This document shows, piece after piece, positions 22,650 to 34,238 of a DNA stretch of 64,000 bases. The stretch is from Fulvia fulva. Its lineage: Eukaryota > Ascomycota > Dothideomycetes > Mycosphaerellales > Mycosphaerellaceae. Each line of letters starts with the position of its first letter. Position 1 is the stretch's first letter. The DNA lies in the NCBI RefSeq assembly GCF_020509005.1, contig NC_063021.1, forward strand, positions 372,001 through 436,000, in the 5' to 3' direction. The position numbers and the translations under genes are program-made. Below the pieces are notes generated by a model. It saw only the letters and a list, made by a program, of their open reading frames with translations, was not told the DNA's origin and searched no databases.

Positions 22650-23064
22650 TTTGAGGCGCGGAGAGCAGGGGCGTTGTCGGCAGTCAGATGACGCAGCAGT
22701 GGGCTGTAAAGGACGGAGTGTTTGCAGGCTTCCAGGTTGTTGCGACAGTCAGCAGGCCGGACAGGCAGAGCACAAGAGCAGGGAAGCGAGTTGCGCTGCC
22801 CAACTCTCGTCCGCGATTAGCGCTCAGTGGGGTGATGAATGCCGAATATCGAGCCTGTGCGAAACGTTTCTCGCGTGCTATATGCGCTGATATGATAGCG
22901 ATCGTGCGCGGTGTATCTGTGGAGATGAATGGATCTGAGAAGATGTTTGTATCTGTGCTACCAAACTGCCGACTCGGTGCTTGACATCTCGTTCTAGGCC
23001 TGCTTCAGAGAAGGTGGCGTGGGTGGCTGGTCGCTGGGAGCTCTCCAGTGCAGCCGAAGCTTCA

Positions 23065-23093
23065 ACGGCTGACGGCTGACGGCTGACGGCTGA
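23065..23093. repeat. heptamer tandem repeat (GGCTGAC)n
   Basis: About four perfect consecutive copies of the 7-bp unit GGCTGAC between the CBM48 and PKA-R genes. Not codon-sized and not in any supported gene. Confidence 0.9.
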
Positions 23094-24020
23094 CGTCGAA
23101 AGTGGGTCGCTCTGCATCTGGCCTGGGAACATGATGCACGAATCAATTCCGCCCTTCTGCATGAACTTCATGTGATGGTATGGATAACATCTGCTGCTCT
23201 TGCAATCCACCGACTGCCGCATTGCCTTTCGAGGCACAGAACGTAGCGTCATGGCGCCGCTCGTGGTTTTGGGTGGTCGAGACGTGATGTGTCACGCAGA
23301 TTCATCTTGCCCGGGGCCATCCAACACAGCGTAGTCTGCTGCGTAGACTGTTGGTGGTGGGAGGTCACGGATGACCCTGTATGCGAGCAGTGAAGCGCAG
23401 TCGTCGTTGGTCTGGGCGGAAATGAAGTGCAAAGAACCATAGCCACAGCAAAGTCAACACTAGGGGGCTGGAGCGCTATAGTTCTTTGCCCCGGTCAAAT
23501 GCCACTATGGCTGTCACGATGGCTTGAAATGGAAGACAGGCCGTGAGCTCCGGCTTGGTCAAGAAGTCTCTGAGACATATCATACAAAGAGATGGAGTGC
23601 ACACCACAACATACATCCTGGAGGTAGCCTGCTTGCTCAAGGGTAGCTTGGGTGTTCGTTCCCAGCAAGCGGGATTAGACAGATGTTGTGATACTGCCGC
23701 AATGTAAGGTTTGCTGTCGACAGATGCCAACTGGCGGTTCGCATAAGACATGCCTTAACATCATGTCTGACATGATCTTTGTCGTCGTCGCTGTCGCACA
23801 TAGCAAACTGCCCAAGCTCGCGACCCCGCCGCGTGCCGAGCCTTGACGGCGCAGCTCTGATCGTCCGACATCGTCGACCAAACACAGCCCTGGCACACCA
23901 CGACCAGCTGTTTACCGCCAGCCAGACTGCATCATCGCATGCTCTCTTCCAAGTTCCCACTCCCTTCAGACTTCTTCCATCCTTCTAGAAGCCTGCCACC
24001 TGCACCACGTCCTGACCTGC

Positions 24021-24139
24021 CTACAGCTACAGCTACAGCTACAGCTTCCTGCATAACGCACATCCGGCCAACGCCAACGCCAGCACGACAGGCGTCGTCG
24101 CACACACCCATCCCAAGCAGCAGCAGCAGCAGCAGCAGC
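24021..24139. repeat. CTACAG hexamer and AGC trinucleotide runs
   Basis: Four copies of CTACAG at 24021-24046 and about eight copies of AGC at 24116-24139. Both lie 200-330 bp before the PKA regulatory subunit ATG, probably in its promoter or untranslated leader. Confidence 0.85.
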
Positions 24140-24350
24140 GACTCCAGTCGTGCATCCTTGCAACAACGTCACGCTCCACTGTTGCACCTTCCCTGCATAG
24201 CGAACAGCCCACTCTTTCACTGGCCACAGCGACATCCCTAACCCATTCGAAACATCCTCCTCACGACTGTCAGGCCGCCCGGAGCCTGCGCCTGATCGTC
24301 ACCACCCACCCACCAGCCGCAGCCCACTTCACACAGCTGTGGCCCTCCCA

Positions 24351-25718
24351 ATGTCACTCCCATCCGACTTCACCAACGAAATTAACGCACTCTCCCGCCA
24401 AGTCCTGAAAGAGCAGCCCAAGGACATCCTCCAATACTGCGCCAACTTCTTCCACCGACGCCTAGAGTCGCAGCGCGCAGAGTTCCTCCTCTCGCAGCGG
24501 CATTCCAGGCAACCGGGAATGGCCGAAAGCAACTTCCCGGGCTCCAATCCCTTCGGTACGACGTCAACAGCACAGAACCAGCAGCAAGGCGCCGGCGGCA
24601 TGCATTCCGTTGCCGAGGAAGAAGAACACGACTTTCAATCGCCCACCGCCTCCTCCTTCCCACCACACGTCCGCGACACCTCCCCAGGATCCTCCGCCAA
24701 CGCCAACACCGCACCAGGAGGCACATTGGGTAACTTTGGCTTCGGCGCTTCCAACGATTCTCGCTCGAACGCACTAGGTGCAGCCGGCAGCATGGAGCAG
24801 CCACAGTCTTTTCCAAACAACTACAACATGGGCCGCCGTACATCTGTCTCAGCTGAGTCGCTAGCCCCAGCATCAGCAGACGACAACAACTGGAAGGCAC
24901 CCGTCTACCCCAAGACACAAGAGCAGGTTGATCGCCTCCGCGAGGCCGTGTCTCACAACTTTCTGTTCTCCCACCTTGACGACGAGCAGTCATCGCAAGT
25001 ACTCGATGCCCTTCAAGAGAGGAAGATACCTGCGAAGGATGTTCGTGTCATCGTGCAAGGCGATGCCGGCGACTTCTTCTACGTTGTGGAACAAGGCAGC
25101 TTCGACATTTACGTTTCGAAGACGGGCAAGGTGGAGGCAGGTCCAGACGGCATGGGCTCGAAGGTGGCAGTCTCAGGCCCAGGCACATCATTCGGTGAGC
25201 TGGCCTTGATGTACAATGCTCCTCGTGCGGCCACAGTAGTCAGCACTGAGCCCAGCACGCTTTGGCAGCTCGATCGCATCACCTTCCGCCGCATTCTCAT
25301 GGACTCCGCCTTCCAGCGCCGCCGTATGTACGAGTCGTTCTTGGAAGAGGTACCCCTCCTCAAGGGGTTGACACCATACGAGCGCAGCAAGATTGCAGAT
25401 GCCCTCGAAAGCACAAAATACCCAGCTGGCAGCGAGATCATCAGAGAGGGTGATGTGGGAGACAGATTCTTCATCCTGGAGTCCGGCGAGGCATACGCAG
25501 CGAAGCGTGGTCAGGAGAACAGACCATTGAAGACTTACAAACATGGCGACTACTTTGGTGAGCTGGCTTTGCTGGAGGACAGACCACGTGCCGCGAGCGT
25601 GCTGAGCAAGACGGAGGTTAAGGTGGCTACACTTGAGAAGGACGGCTTCCAGAGACTTCTTGGACCAGTTGAGAGCATCATGCGTCGCGACGATCCACGC
25701 AACCAGGGCTCAAGCTAA
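24351..25718 (+). CDS. pkaR: cAMP-dependent protein kinase regulatory subunit
   Basis: A single exon of 455 residues starting MSLPSDFTNEINALSR. The N-terminal docking/dimerisation helix (about 5-45) includes PKDILQYCANFFHRRLE. A Ser/Gly/Asn-rich linker leads to the inhibitory pseudosubstrate-type site GRRTSVS (about 161-167), where Ser is present, so this is an RII-like phosphorylatable site. Two cyclic-nucleotide-binding domains follow, each with its phosphate-binding cassette: FGELALMYNAPRAATV (about 281-296) and FGELALLEDRPRAASV (about 403-418). In the absence of cAMP it holds the catalytic subunit inactive. In fungi this controls growth, development, stress responses and often virulence. 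No introns are visible. Length matches fungal orthologues. Confidence 0.95.
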   Translation: MSLPSDFTNEINALSRQVLKEQPKDILQYCANFFHRRLESQRAEFLLSQRHSRQPGMAESNFPGSNPFGTTSTAQNQQQGAGGMHSVAEEEEHDFQSPTASSFPPHVRDTSPGSSANANTAPGGTLGNFGFGASNDSRSNALGAAGSMEQPQSFPNNYNMGRRTSVSAESLAPASADDNNWKAPVYPKTQEQVDRLREAVSHNFLFSHLDDEQSSQVLDALQERKIPAKDVRVIVQGDAGDFFYVVEQGSFDIYVSKTGKVEAGPDGMGSKVAVSGPGTSFGELALMYNAPRAATVVSTEPSTLWQLDRITFRRILMDSAFQRRRMYESFLEEVPLLKGLTPYERSKIADALESTKYPAGSEIIREGDVGDRFFILESGEAYAAKRGQENRPLKTYKHGDYFGELALLEDRPRAASVLSKTEVKVATLEKDGFQRLLGPVESIMRRDDPRNQGSS

Positions 25719-26583
25719 AATGCTCAGAACGGGAGACATTGAGGACAAGCGTGATGCACTGGCTGCGACATTACAACGGCATTGTTACGAGTACGACTAT
25801 CCCGCTGAATGCAAGGAAATCTATGGACTTTAGGGCAATGCAACAGTACAGGGCACTTTTGAGAGCTCGGCGTTGGCCGGCGAAGATGGAGTGATCGTGT
25901 GGGGGGATATTACTTTGTTTCGATATGATGAGGACATGCAGGCTATGCAGCTTTCCCTTCATCGGAGCTGAAGCTGATGTTATAGCACCAGTCAGATGGA
26001 ATGGGTAGGGTAGGCAAGATTAAGGCTAGAGATGACAACCAAGAAAGAAATCCTACAAACGAGCTCAAATTGCCACGATTGTGTCTCACAGCGAGTGGGT
26101 AAGGTTAACGTGTTCTAGCATCTCCAAGATGCCTTTCTTCTAAAGCTACGGTAGCCATCGCACATCTCCAGTATAACAACCGGCGCAATATTGGCTTGCC
26201 ACTACGATACATACACGTGCGGTCGTAGTCGCACTCATACATCGTCATGGGCTTGTTCTAGGTCGCACACCTGCTGTGCCTTCAAGCACGACTCAGCACG
26301 CGCGCCGCTTTTGCCATAGGCCAGCCAGTGCGCTGTGATGGTGACTTTGGGTGTGAGGTAAAGACTTGCTGCAGGGCTAGGCTGACATCGCTCTCCGCTT
26401 GTGCTCTTGTATGTCGACATGGATGGGTGGGTCGATCGAGGTCCTTCGGGTTTGATCGTATGGTGTGGAGCCAGTACCGTTTTCCTGTGTATCAATCGAA
26501 CCATCATCCTGTCAGGACATGGTCATTGATGTTCCTCCTTCGCGGCGAGTGGGACCCGTCCGCTACCACTTCACGTCTTACCC
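25719..26583. other. 3' flank of PKA-R and intergenic
   Basis: About 860 bp. The first 300 bp are probably the PKA-R 3' untranslated region. No coding signal is supported on either strand. Confidence 0.5.
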
Positions 26584-27078
26584 CTACCCCCTCTTCTTAA
26601 GAGTAAAATACCTCCTCTCCGGCTGTACCTGCACAGGCTCGGATCCCCCACTCCGAGCTTCGACTGAGACCCCCTCACTCCCCCTCCGAAAAGGAGCCAA
26701 AATCCTCCCGATAATCCTCGCCGAACTCCTCAGCGACGAACCCCCTTCCTGCAGCCTCACCACGACACTCCCAACCAACTCGGCCGTCCAACTAACATGT
26801 CTCTCCCCACTCTCCACATAATAACTCCCCCGACTCGGCGAGTCGCCCTCCACATCCCCATCCGGGGTCTCAACTTCTATGCTCGAGATTTCTGCCTCGG
26901 CGGAGGGGTCGTAGTACGTCTGGCCCAATTCATCCCGGGGCCTGGGTTCGTCTGGTTGGTACTGGGGGAGGTCGTGGTCCTGGTCCTGGTCCTGGCTGAG
27001 TTGGGGAATGGGAGGTGGGGGGGAAGGACTGTTGAGGTCTGTGAGATCGAGGTGGAGGTTGGGTCGGCGCCTTGTCAT
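26584..27078 (-). CDS. hypothetical low-complexity protein
   Basis: A minus-strand frame of 164 codons beginning MTRRRPNLHLDL. It is Pro/Gln/Asp-rich, then acidic (EISSIEVETPDGDVEGD). It ends with a more ordered segment: HVSWTAELVGSVVVRLQEGG, then RIIGRILAPFRRG, and a basic tail RYFTLKKRG. The start is uncertain. The same frame stays open upstream for about 40 more codons, and a second minus frame (27330-27160) begins MSSSPASTPSTSR. After a TAA that second frame continues with WEAHFLAKFLQATHSRP, so the true 5' end may include a further exon or a broken region. I do not recognise the family. Confidence 0.42.
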   Translation of the reverse strand: MTRRRPNLHLDLTDLNSPSPPPPIPQLSQDQDQDHDLPQYQPDEPRPRDELGQTYYDPSAEAEISSIEVETPDGDVEGDSPSRGSYYVESGERHVSWTAELVGSVVVRLQEGGSSLRSSARIIGRILAPFRRGSEGVSVEARSGGSEPVQVQPERRYFTLKKRG

Positions 27079-28307
27079 TTGGGGTGGGCGAGGAGGGGCG
27101 GGAGTGGGTTGCTTGGAGGAATTTAGCGAGGAAGTGGGCTTCCCAGCTGTGGGTTGGGGATTATTTTGTGGGAGTGGTGGTGGGGGAGGTTGTGGTAGAG
27201 CTGAAGTTGGAAGCGGACCTTGAGGGTGAAGGTGTGGAAGCTTTTGATTCTGTTAGAGCGGTGGCGAGTGAGGATGGAGCAGAGTTGGACCGTGAGGTCG
27301 AGGGTGTGGATGCTGGTGAGGAAGACATATCAAAATCTCCCAGTAGTGAGAAGGTAGCGTGACCTTCCAGTCATACAACAAACGACACGACCACCCCAGC
27401 AGTCCCAGAGGCGGAGAAGCTATCATCAACCTATTATAACTCTGCCCCAAACTTGCGGTGTCTCGGTACGTTCGGTACATGGTCGTCGGGCTGCTACGAG
27501 AGGTATGTGTCAGCGCTCACAAAGATACCGCATCAGGCCGGAAAGAATTGAACAACGAACCGGGTGCTTTCCACTGCACCCTTGTTGAATTTCCGTAGGG
27601 TCATATCGGAACCACGTCAGATCTGTGTAGTGTGACTGCATGTCCGCTGGATGTACGGCGTGGAAGAGGTAAGATGCAAGCCACCGACCAAGTGAAGTCG
27701 GATCTGACCAAGCGAACCCTGCATGGTCCTGCAAGAACTCGTAAGCGCGGGTTCCAGACAACATTGCAGATTCTCTCGAGCTTGAGAGGACCATACCTAT
27801 TGGTGTGCAGTCAGCATCGACTGTCAGACCTCTCAGTCATTACCAATCGTAACCGGAATCCCAAAGGTAGGAGCAAAGTCCGGTAGGATGCAGCTCTGCC
27901 ACATGTTCGATTGGCCTTACAGTCAATACTATGACTCCTGTCATATGTTTTGCGACAGCTTCGTTCTCGAATAGGCGGCAGATCTCCTGCACATGTGCGA
28001 AAACGCGGTGATCATGCGAAACCAAGAACCCGCAGTAGTCCGGTCATACCATGTCTCGGCTTCGGCTGGCAGAGCATTCCGGCGTGTGCACAAGACTCTG
28101 GGCATCTGCTTCTTTTCCACTGCGGAGAGAAAGACACGTCGGATTAACGTATCGCTATCGTGATCGGAGAGATTCGAATACTACTTGATACTCAGCAGAA
28201 GAAAGATTTTGCTTGGCTTCGGCCGAAAGGACATCTATAAGTGATCAGCAGCTTACACAGCCTCGTGCATACATATCCTCAATCACACGGCACGTCTCGG
28301 ACACTGC
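27079..28307. other. intergenic, possible lost 5' exon of leftward gene
   Basis: 27080-27330 has low-complexity coding-like sequence on the minus strand, interrupted by a TAA at about 27163. Beyond 27480 I see no gene. The 3' flank of the hydantoinase gene occupies the right end. Confidence 0.4.
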
Positions 28308-31300
28308 TCATACACCCCAGACACCATACCCGGCCTGTCGCCCCGTCTTATACCAGTCCTGCACATACGGAAGCGCAAAATGAGGTCCGTAGACCTCTTC
28401 ATCCCACTGCGGCGTTGGAGGCTCAAAGCCAGTCCCTTGCTTGCAATTGGCGACGAGCTCTGCCATCAAACCACCACGATCATACAGTGGAGCCTCCTTG
28501 CCAGCTTCAGAGCGTTCGATGTCGGCTCGTAGGATTTCTGTCTTGGTAATGTCGAGCTCGAGCGTTTCGGGGTCGACGATGACGCCGTAGTTACGCTTTG
28601 CGCCTTCGATGGTGACCAGCTTGCGGCGAACTTCGAGCGCGACTGTTTCGGCAGGTCGGGTTAGAGGGTCGCCCAGGCCACCGCCGCCCCAGGTCTGCCA
28701 TTCGAGAAGGTCTCTGTATATGGGTTGGTAGGTGCTTCCACAGGGTGATTTGATCTATACTTACCCAGGTTTCACTTTAACGTGATCACACTTCGAGGGC
28801 AACAGCTCAACAGAACCATCAACCCTGTGAATGGCCTTCCTACTACGACTCCCTGGTTTCCCTCCACGAACGCCCCAAGGCTTGGTGAGCCATCGATCAT
28901 CATGTAAGCTGAACTCTCCCGCAGATAAAAATCGGTACATCGTCTTCTGAGCATTTCCACCTCGATGGAAACCCGCGCCTCCAGTATCAGCGACAGCCTC
29001 ATTGACTTCCAGTCTGACCGGGAAGTTGAGCTCGATGGACTCTGTGGGCACAGACTTGATAGCTGGGAACAGGCAGTGACAATCGGGACCATCTCCCTTA
29101 GGTCGTGCCGGGACACCGCCGAAGGCTATTTGATACAGCTGGTACCACTCTCCATTCGGCTTGAAGCCTGAGTAGAAGAAGTGAGGAGAATCGCTGAAGC
29201 CAGCGGCAGTCATGAAGGCAGAGTTCTTTTGGCCGAAGAGAGCTTGCATGATGTCCATGGTCCGTCCGAGGAAATGCGTGCGGCATGACAGAGCTGCTGG
29301 CCGCACGGGCTTAAGCAGACTGCCTAGTGGGATCTCGACGTCGACAAGATCCTGGAAGCCATCGTTGGGGATGGTGTATGGTGCGTGGACCGTCAGGAGA
29401 TAGTAGCCGATGAACATCTATGATAGGTTATGTTAGTAAAACCTACGAATGGTAGGCATAGTACACATACCTTGAACATAGTTTCGCTGAGGTAGTAGTT
29501 GATGCTACTACTAGCCTGCGGACTTGTGCCATTCCAGTCGAACTTCAGGCGGTTCTTTGAAGGTTTACTCAGCGTGCACTTCAACGCAAATGGACCCTTA
29601 CCATGGCCGTCATCATCGACAAAGTCAACGAAGGTCGATTCCTCATCGGTCATATGCTCCTCGATAATCTTACTGATGGCAGTCCTGGTGCGCTCGAGCA
29701 ATATATCGGTCGAGGCAGCGTAAACTTCTGGTCCGAATCTCGAACATAGCTCACACACTCTGGTCGCTGCTGTCCGGCAAGCAGAAATCAGAGCAAGCAA
29801 GTCCGAGCGGAGCCACTTGGGTTGTCGACTGTTACGGCAAATCAGCTCCACAATAGAGCGATTCATCTTGCCGCGCTCGAAAAGCTTCATTGTCGGGATC
29901 TGCAGTCCGTCGTCGAAGATTGTCTGAGCATTGATAGACATGGAGCCCGGCACTTGTCCTTGCACATCTGTCATGTGTCCGAAATTTGCTGCCCAACCGA
30001 CCAGCTTATGCTCGTAGAAGATGGGCAAGAGCACGATGACATCGTTGAGATGAGATACAGCTCCCTCGACTTCGTAGACATCGTTTGTGATGAAGACATC
30101 GCCTTCCTCGATATCATCAACCTCCCCCTTCGCAAGCTTGTGGTTCCAGATTTTCAAGAACTGACCGATGAATGAGCCGAACTGTCCAATCAACATCTTA
30201 CCAGCAGCATCAGTGATGACATTGAACTCATCCTGCTGCTCGCGGATTGCGGGTGACATAGAGCACCTGAGCATCAATGTATCCATCTCCTGACGAATTG
30301 ATGCCAGTGAACTGCTGATGAGGGTTGGCACAGTAGGAATATCTTCCACAGTCTTCCGAGCTTCTTCTTCTTTCTGTGCTTGAGTCTTGTCAGAGACACT
30401 GCTTTCAAACCTCGACTTGAACGTCGGAAGCTCATTTCCAGGCATTGGCGCTATGCAGATGTTCCCGACTGAATCGATCGTGCCTTCGAAGCCGGGTGCG
30501 ATGAGAGTGTTGCTGTCCATTTCCGTGATGATCGCTGGGCCTTGGATTTTGTACTCAGCTCGAGTAATGCTAGCTCGATCCCACAGTGTCGCCTCATGTC
30601 CCTCGCCCTGCACGACGATGGTCTTCTTCTGCAGTGCTGCTGACTCTGGCGGCGAACTTGTATCGGCCTCGGCAATGCGAGGAATCTCCATGTCTGGCGA
30701 TGCATCGGCAGCACTGACAGTCAAACGTGTCAGCTCCAGAGGGAAGTTCTCGAGAGTGTAGCTAAACTGCTGTTCATGGACGATGTCAAATTTCTGGTGC
30801 GCGATCTTGGTAAATTCCTCCATGGCCTGGCTCAAGTCGTCTTTGGAGAAAGCAATCCCTAGCTCCAGAGCCTGCCCCTTGTATCGCAAAGCAGCGGTGT
30901 ATGTCACTTCGATGGGAATGTCTGCTGAGTCAAGGGCTTCGCGTAGTGTGGTTACACATCTTTCCTCGAGGCTGTGCCATTCGCTTCGGAGTGTTTCCAT
31001 TGTGGTGCTAGACAACAGATGGATGAAAGACGCCGACAGCTCGTGGCTCATCTTCGTCGTCGCATCGCCTTGTGCGCATAGAATGCCTGGCGCTGCGGGA
31101 ATGATAACAGGCCATGCTCCGAGCAGCTTGCCCACTCCATTGGCACACATCGGACCCGCACCACCAATGGCCACAAGTGCAAAGTCAGCAGGATTGTGGC
31201 CACGCTCTACCGACACCAGACGTAGGGCGCCGTAGATAGCTTCATTAGCTAGATCAATGATGGCCTCTGCAGTTTCGTATAGCGGCTTGCCCATATCTTC

Positions 31301-32530
31301 GGCAAGCCTGCCGACTGCCGCACGTGCTGCTGCAACATCGAGCTTAAAGTCGCCACCAAGAAGGGTCTCTGGTAGATAGCCGAGCACAACGTTGGCATCC
31401 GTGACTGTCGCCTGTGTGCCACCACGATCATAACATGCAGGTCCGGGCACAGCTCCAGAAGATTCTGGCCCGACCCGAAGAGTGTTGGTTAGTTTCGAGT
31501 AGAATGCTAAGCTGCCTCCGCCAGCACCGATCGTCCGGACATCAACTGAAGGCGAGCGGACTGCAAGATCGCCAACCATAGTCTCTCTTCGCAGTGATGG
31601 CTGAGCGTTAGTGATGAGAGCAACATCAGTGGATGTGCCGCCCATATCGATTGTGATGAGATTCTTGTGCTCCGTTGCATTGGCTATTATACTGGTGATG
31701 CCTCGAACGCCTCCTGCTGGGCCGGACATGAGAATGTTCACGGGCAATTCTCCCGCCAGCTGGAGATTGGTGAGGCCACCATCGCTCTTCAAGATTCGAA
31801 CGGTAGAGGTATCGTCTGTCAGCTTGTCGCTCAAGCCTTTCATGTACCTCTTGACCTCTGGTTTGACCACGGCATTAGCGGCGGCCGTGACAGTGCGCTC
31901 GTACTCGCCAAGCTCAGGAAGTACTTCGTGCGAGAGCGATACCTCGACGTCTTCGCCAAGAACTTCCTTGACGACTTCAGCCACCAGCTTTTCGTGCTCG
32001 CCGGATACCCAAGAGTTCAGCAGACTAACAGTCACGGCCTGGACTTTGCCTTTGACAGTAAGAAGCTGTTTCCGCAAAGAATCCGAATCCACGGGTTTGA
32101 CCTCGTTCCCTTCTACATCGATTCTTTCGGGAACCTGCAGAGTCCTCTCCAACGGGATCAGTGGTGCTGGAGGGTCCCAATTGATCCAGCTCGCCAGGCC
32201 CCCAGGTATCTGGGAACGTCTGGCGACAAGGACATCCTTATGGCCATCCGTCACGATAAGCGCAGTCGGAACGCCCTTGCCCTCCAGTAACGCATTCGTC
32301 GCAACAGTCGAGCCATGATGAAGGGCTCCAAAGCTGCCAGTGAAGCCTTCTGCTTTCTCCAAGATTGGCCTGACTTTGTCTATGCTGTTCTTGACACCAA
32401 TCGATTGGTCCTCCGGAGTAGAAGGAACCTTCGCTCGGTAGACCTTGCCTTCAGGAGAAAAGACGCATGCGTCTGTGAAGGTACCGCCTACATCAACTCC
32501 CAGTCGGTAGGTGTCTGTGGTAGAAGCCAT
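28308..32530 (-). CDS. fused hydantoinase A/B, 5-oxoprolinase family
   Basis: Three exons (32530-29471, 29417-28765, 28713-28308; introns 53 and 51 bp) encode 1372 residues. I start at MASTTDTYRLGVDVGGTFTD, directly before the conserved nucleotide-binding motif; the frame is open further upstream, but those residues are unlike the family. The N-terminal half is hydantoinase A/oxoprolinase: GVDVGGTFTD, HHGSTVATNALL, MSGPAGG, DMGGTSTDV. The C-terminal half is hydantoinase B: RCSMSPAIREQQDEF, ITNDVYEVEGAVSHLNDV, GWAANFGHMTDVQG, and the final WQTWGGGGLGDP. Such ATP-dependent fused enzymes open the lactam ring of 5-oxo-L-proline to glutamate; relatives act on hydantoins. Slightly longer than typical oxoprolinase (about 1280). 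Substrate cannot be told from sequence. An amidase and a transporter gene lie just upstream. Confidence 0.92.
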
Positions 32531-33403
32531 GTTGGGGCGTAAGAACCAAAGATCCACGCTTGCGACTCCGAGGTACTTACCTATTGAGGTGCTCCCGTTC
32601 TCCACCCTATCGCGTCTTGTGTTCACATTGCTTTAGTGTCACGTTCAGTCGCTGCCCGCGTCTCGATAGGCAGGATAGACACGGCCAAGCCTCAGGCCTG
32701 GCGAACATCGCTTCTGCAGCATAGTGGATGCTAAACGATATCAGCAATGCCTGTAAGATGTTGTTAGCTGCAGAATTGAAAAGTGGAGGTGTTCTTGGTG
32801 GTTTGATAATAAGGGAAGAATGAGGAAGATCGACGCGTTCTCCCACATCCGAGCATTGACCGAAAATCGGATCAAGCACTTTCGCCACAAGCTTCGCCGC
32901 ACCCCAGCAATCGCCGCACCCCAGCTCGGATTCTCGCGTTCCGACACATGGTGTTGCTGGCTTGTATCAATTGCCACACACGCTCAAAATACACGATATG
33001 TAGCTCAAGTTGCTCAGAATAGCATCGCGAATACAGAATTTGAGAGCCTGTGGGCACTATAGTGGGCTCCATGGTGTGTTGTTGTATGTGGTGAGGTGGT
33101 GAGAAAGCAAGAAACGCGTGAATCTCGACACGGGCGCATGAAGCTTTGGTGGGGCTCTCACCAAAATCCCATGCCGAAGCGTCAACACCAACCTCTCGGC
33201 AACACAACGTGTTTTTACGCGATATGAGTATGCAGAATATGGAAACAGATAGCTGCGAACACATTGGGAAAAGAATCAAGTTGATATGAGCAATATTGGT
33301 GGTGTTGATGATAAAAAGTCACTGGGGTGCGGCGAAGCTTGTGGCAGCACTTTCGATCGCTTGGACGATCGCTTTAGACATGGAACAGATGGGCAATGGA
33401 AAC
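32531..33403. other. upstream region of the hydantoinase gene
   Basis: Presumed promoter of the hydantoinase/oxoprolinase gene. Open frames here are short and unsupported. No clear TATA box. Confidence 0.45.
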
Positions 33404-33841
33404 TCAGGCCTCTTGGTGCAAGGGGAGGGACTGCCAACTGTCACGCCAGTCTTTAGCATCCTTCACTACTGGCCACAAACGCTGTAATGTATCTTTTACC
33501 ACAGGGCCAATGCCTTCTTCCCAGAAGTCATAGCTGAACTCCATTGTCTTGTCCACTTTCGTTATCTTGACCTCGCCAAGCTGGGCAGGATCCCATTCAG
33601 TTTGGAATTGCCAGCAGCTCTGGAGCTCTTTGGTCACTGTCGTGATCTGACTTGGCCAGAACGGTGTCAAGCCGCACGAACCAAAGTCTCCGCCGCCACA
33701 GGGTTCGATACGTATCTGATCAAACGAATAGGAGCGGTCCGGTTTTGCTTCAACAAGCTTTGAATAAATGGACTTGGCAAGGACCAGGTCGAGTGCACAC
33801 TTGGTCAACATCTCTCGGATATGACCATGGAAATTGCTCAC
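33404..33841 (-). CDS. C-terminal fragment of an F-box-like protein
   Basis: A minus-strand frame of about 145 codons without its own ATG at the 5' edge (it opens at a GTG). Coding-like features: CALDLVLAKSIYSKL, then FDQIRIEPCGGGDFGSCG and a tail ending WRDSWQSLPLHQEA. The GGGDFG pattern recalls the C-terminal region of a large Dothideomycete F-box-associated family. It overlaps the end of the F-box frame at 33750-34238 by about 90 bp in another frame. A GTGAGC donor at about 33841 could be used to splice the two together, with an AG at about 33745, but the branch point is poor. Alternatives are two remnants or one frameshifted gene. Confidence 0.4.
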   Translation of the reverse strand: MSNFHGHIREMLTKCALDLVLAKSIYSKLVEAKPDRSYSFDQIRIEPCGGGDFGSCGLTPFWPSQITTVTKELQSCWQFQTEWDPAQLGEVKITKVDKTMEFSYDFWEEGIGPVVKDTLQRLWPVVKDAKDWRDSWQSLPLHQEA

Positions 33842-34238
33842 GACACAGCCAGATGAGGTCGGTCAGAGCAGGTAGATTCCGAATTAAGCTTGCGACTGCC
33901 TGCCATGTTGCGTCTTGTGCGTAAGTTGACTGCGTTCGCTGATGGTCCGCATGAACTTCAGCCAGTACTGTCGGGTCTTCATCCGGATCTCCTACAGCCT
34001 CCGTATCGGTGTCCTTTACGGTCAGTGTGCGAACGTGCTTTGCGTAGGAGTTCTGGTGTATTAGACGAGCACATGCTTGAGCATTCGACGCGTTGATAGC
34101 AAGCGCCGCGAACAGGGAAGGCGCGGCAGCGCTTTTGAACCGACTATTCGTAGGAGCTATGCATCGCAGGTGTGAGCTCTGGAGAAAGTGGCATATGTGA
34201 AGCAAGAGTTCGGTTGGCAAGTCGGTTAGGAGGTTCAT
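33750..34238 (-). CDS. F-box protein, N-terminal part
   Basis: Starts MNLLTDLPTELLLHICHFLQ, a good F-box of about 40 residues with LPTELL and the second helix SRFKSAAAPSLF. About 160 residues in all, ending HLFKAC. The motif LTDLIWLCREQFPW near 130-143 matches the LRR-like start of fungal F-box proteins, but the repeats expected after it are missing. F-box proteins recruit targets to SCF ubiquitin ligases through Skp1. The protein looks truncated. A different frame continues coding-like sequence to 33404, so this may be the 5' half of a frameshifted or alternatively spliced gene. Confidence 0.5.
   Translation of the reverse strand: MNLLTDLPTELLLHICHFLQSSHLRCIAPTNSRFKSAAAPSLFAALAINASNAQACARLIHQNSYAKHVRTLTVKDTDTEAVGDPDEDPTVLAEVHADHQRTQSTYAQDATWQAVASLIRNLPALTDLIWLCREQFPWSYPRDVDQVCTRPGPCQVHLFKAC

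Larger units (their letters stand above)
22650..24350. other. divergent intergenic region upstream of CBM48 and PKA-R genes
   Basis: 1.7 kb between two divergent starts. It holds a heptamer tandem repeat at 23065-23093, a (CTACAG)4 run at 24021-24046 and an (AGC)n run at 24116-24139. The last 400 bp are CA/CC-rich, as in a long fungal 5' leader. No gene is supported on either strand. Confidence 0.5.

Noticed and set aside
30783..31235. Plus-strand frames (also 31611-32318) within the hydantoinase gene
   Set aside because: They are antisense to conserved hydantoinase motifs and carry no independent support.
33702..33720. GGGTTCGATAC, resembling a tRNA T-arm
   Set aside because: No matching acceptor stem, D-arm or anticodon arm could be folded around it, and it lies in a coding-like frame.
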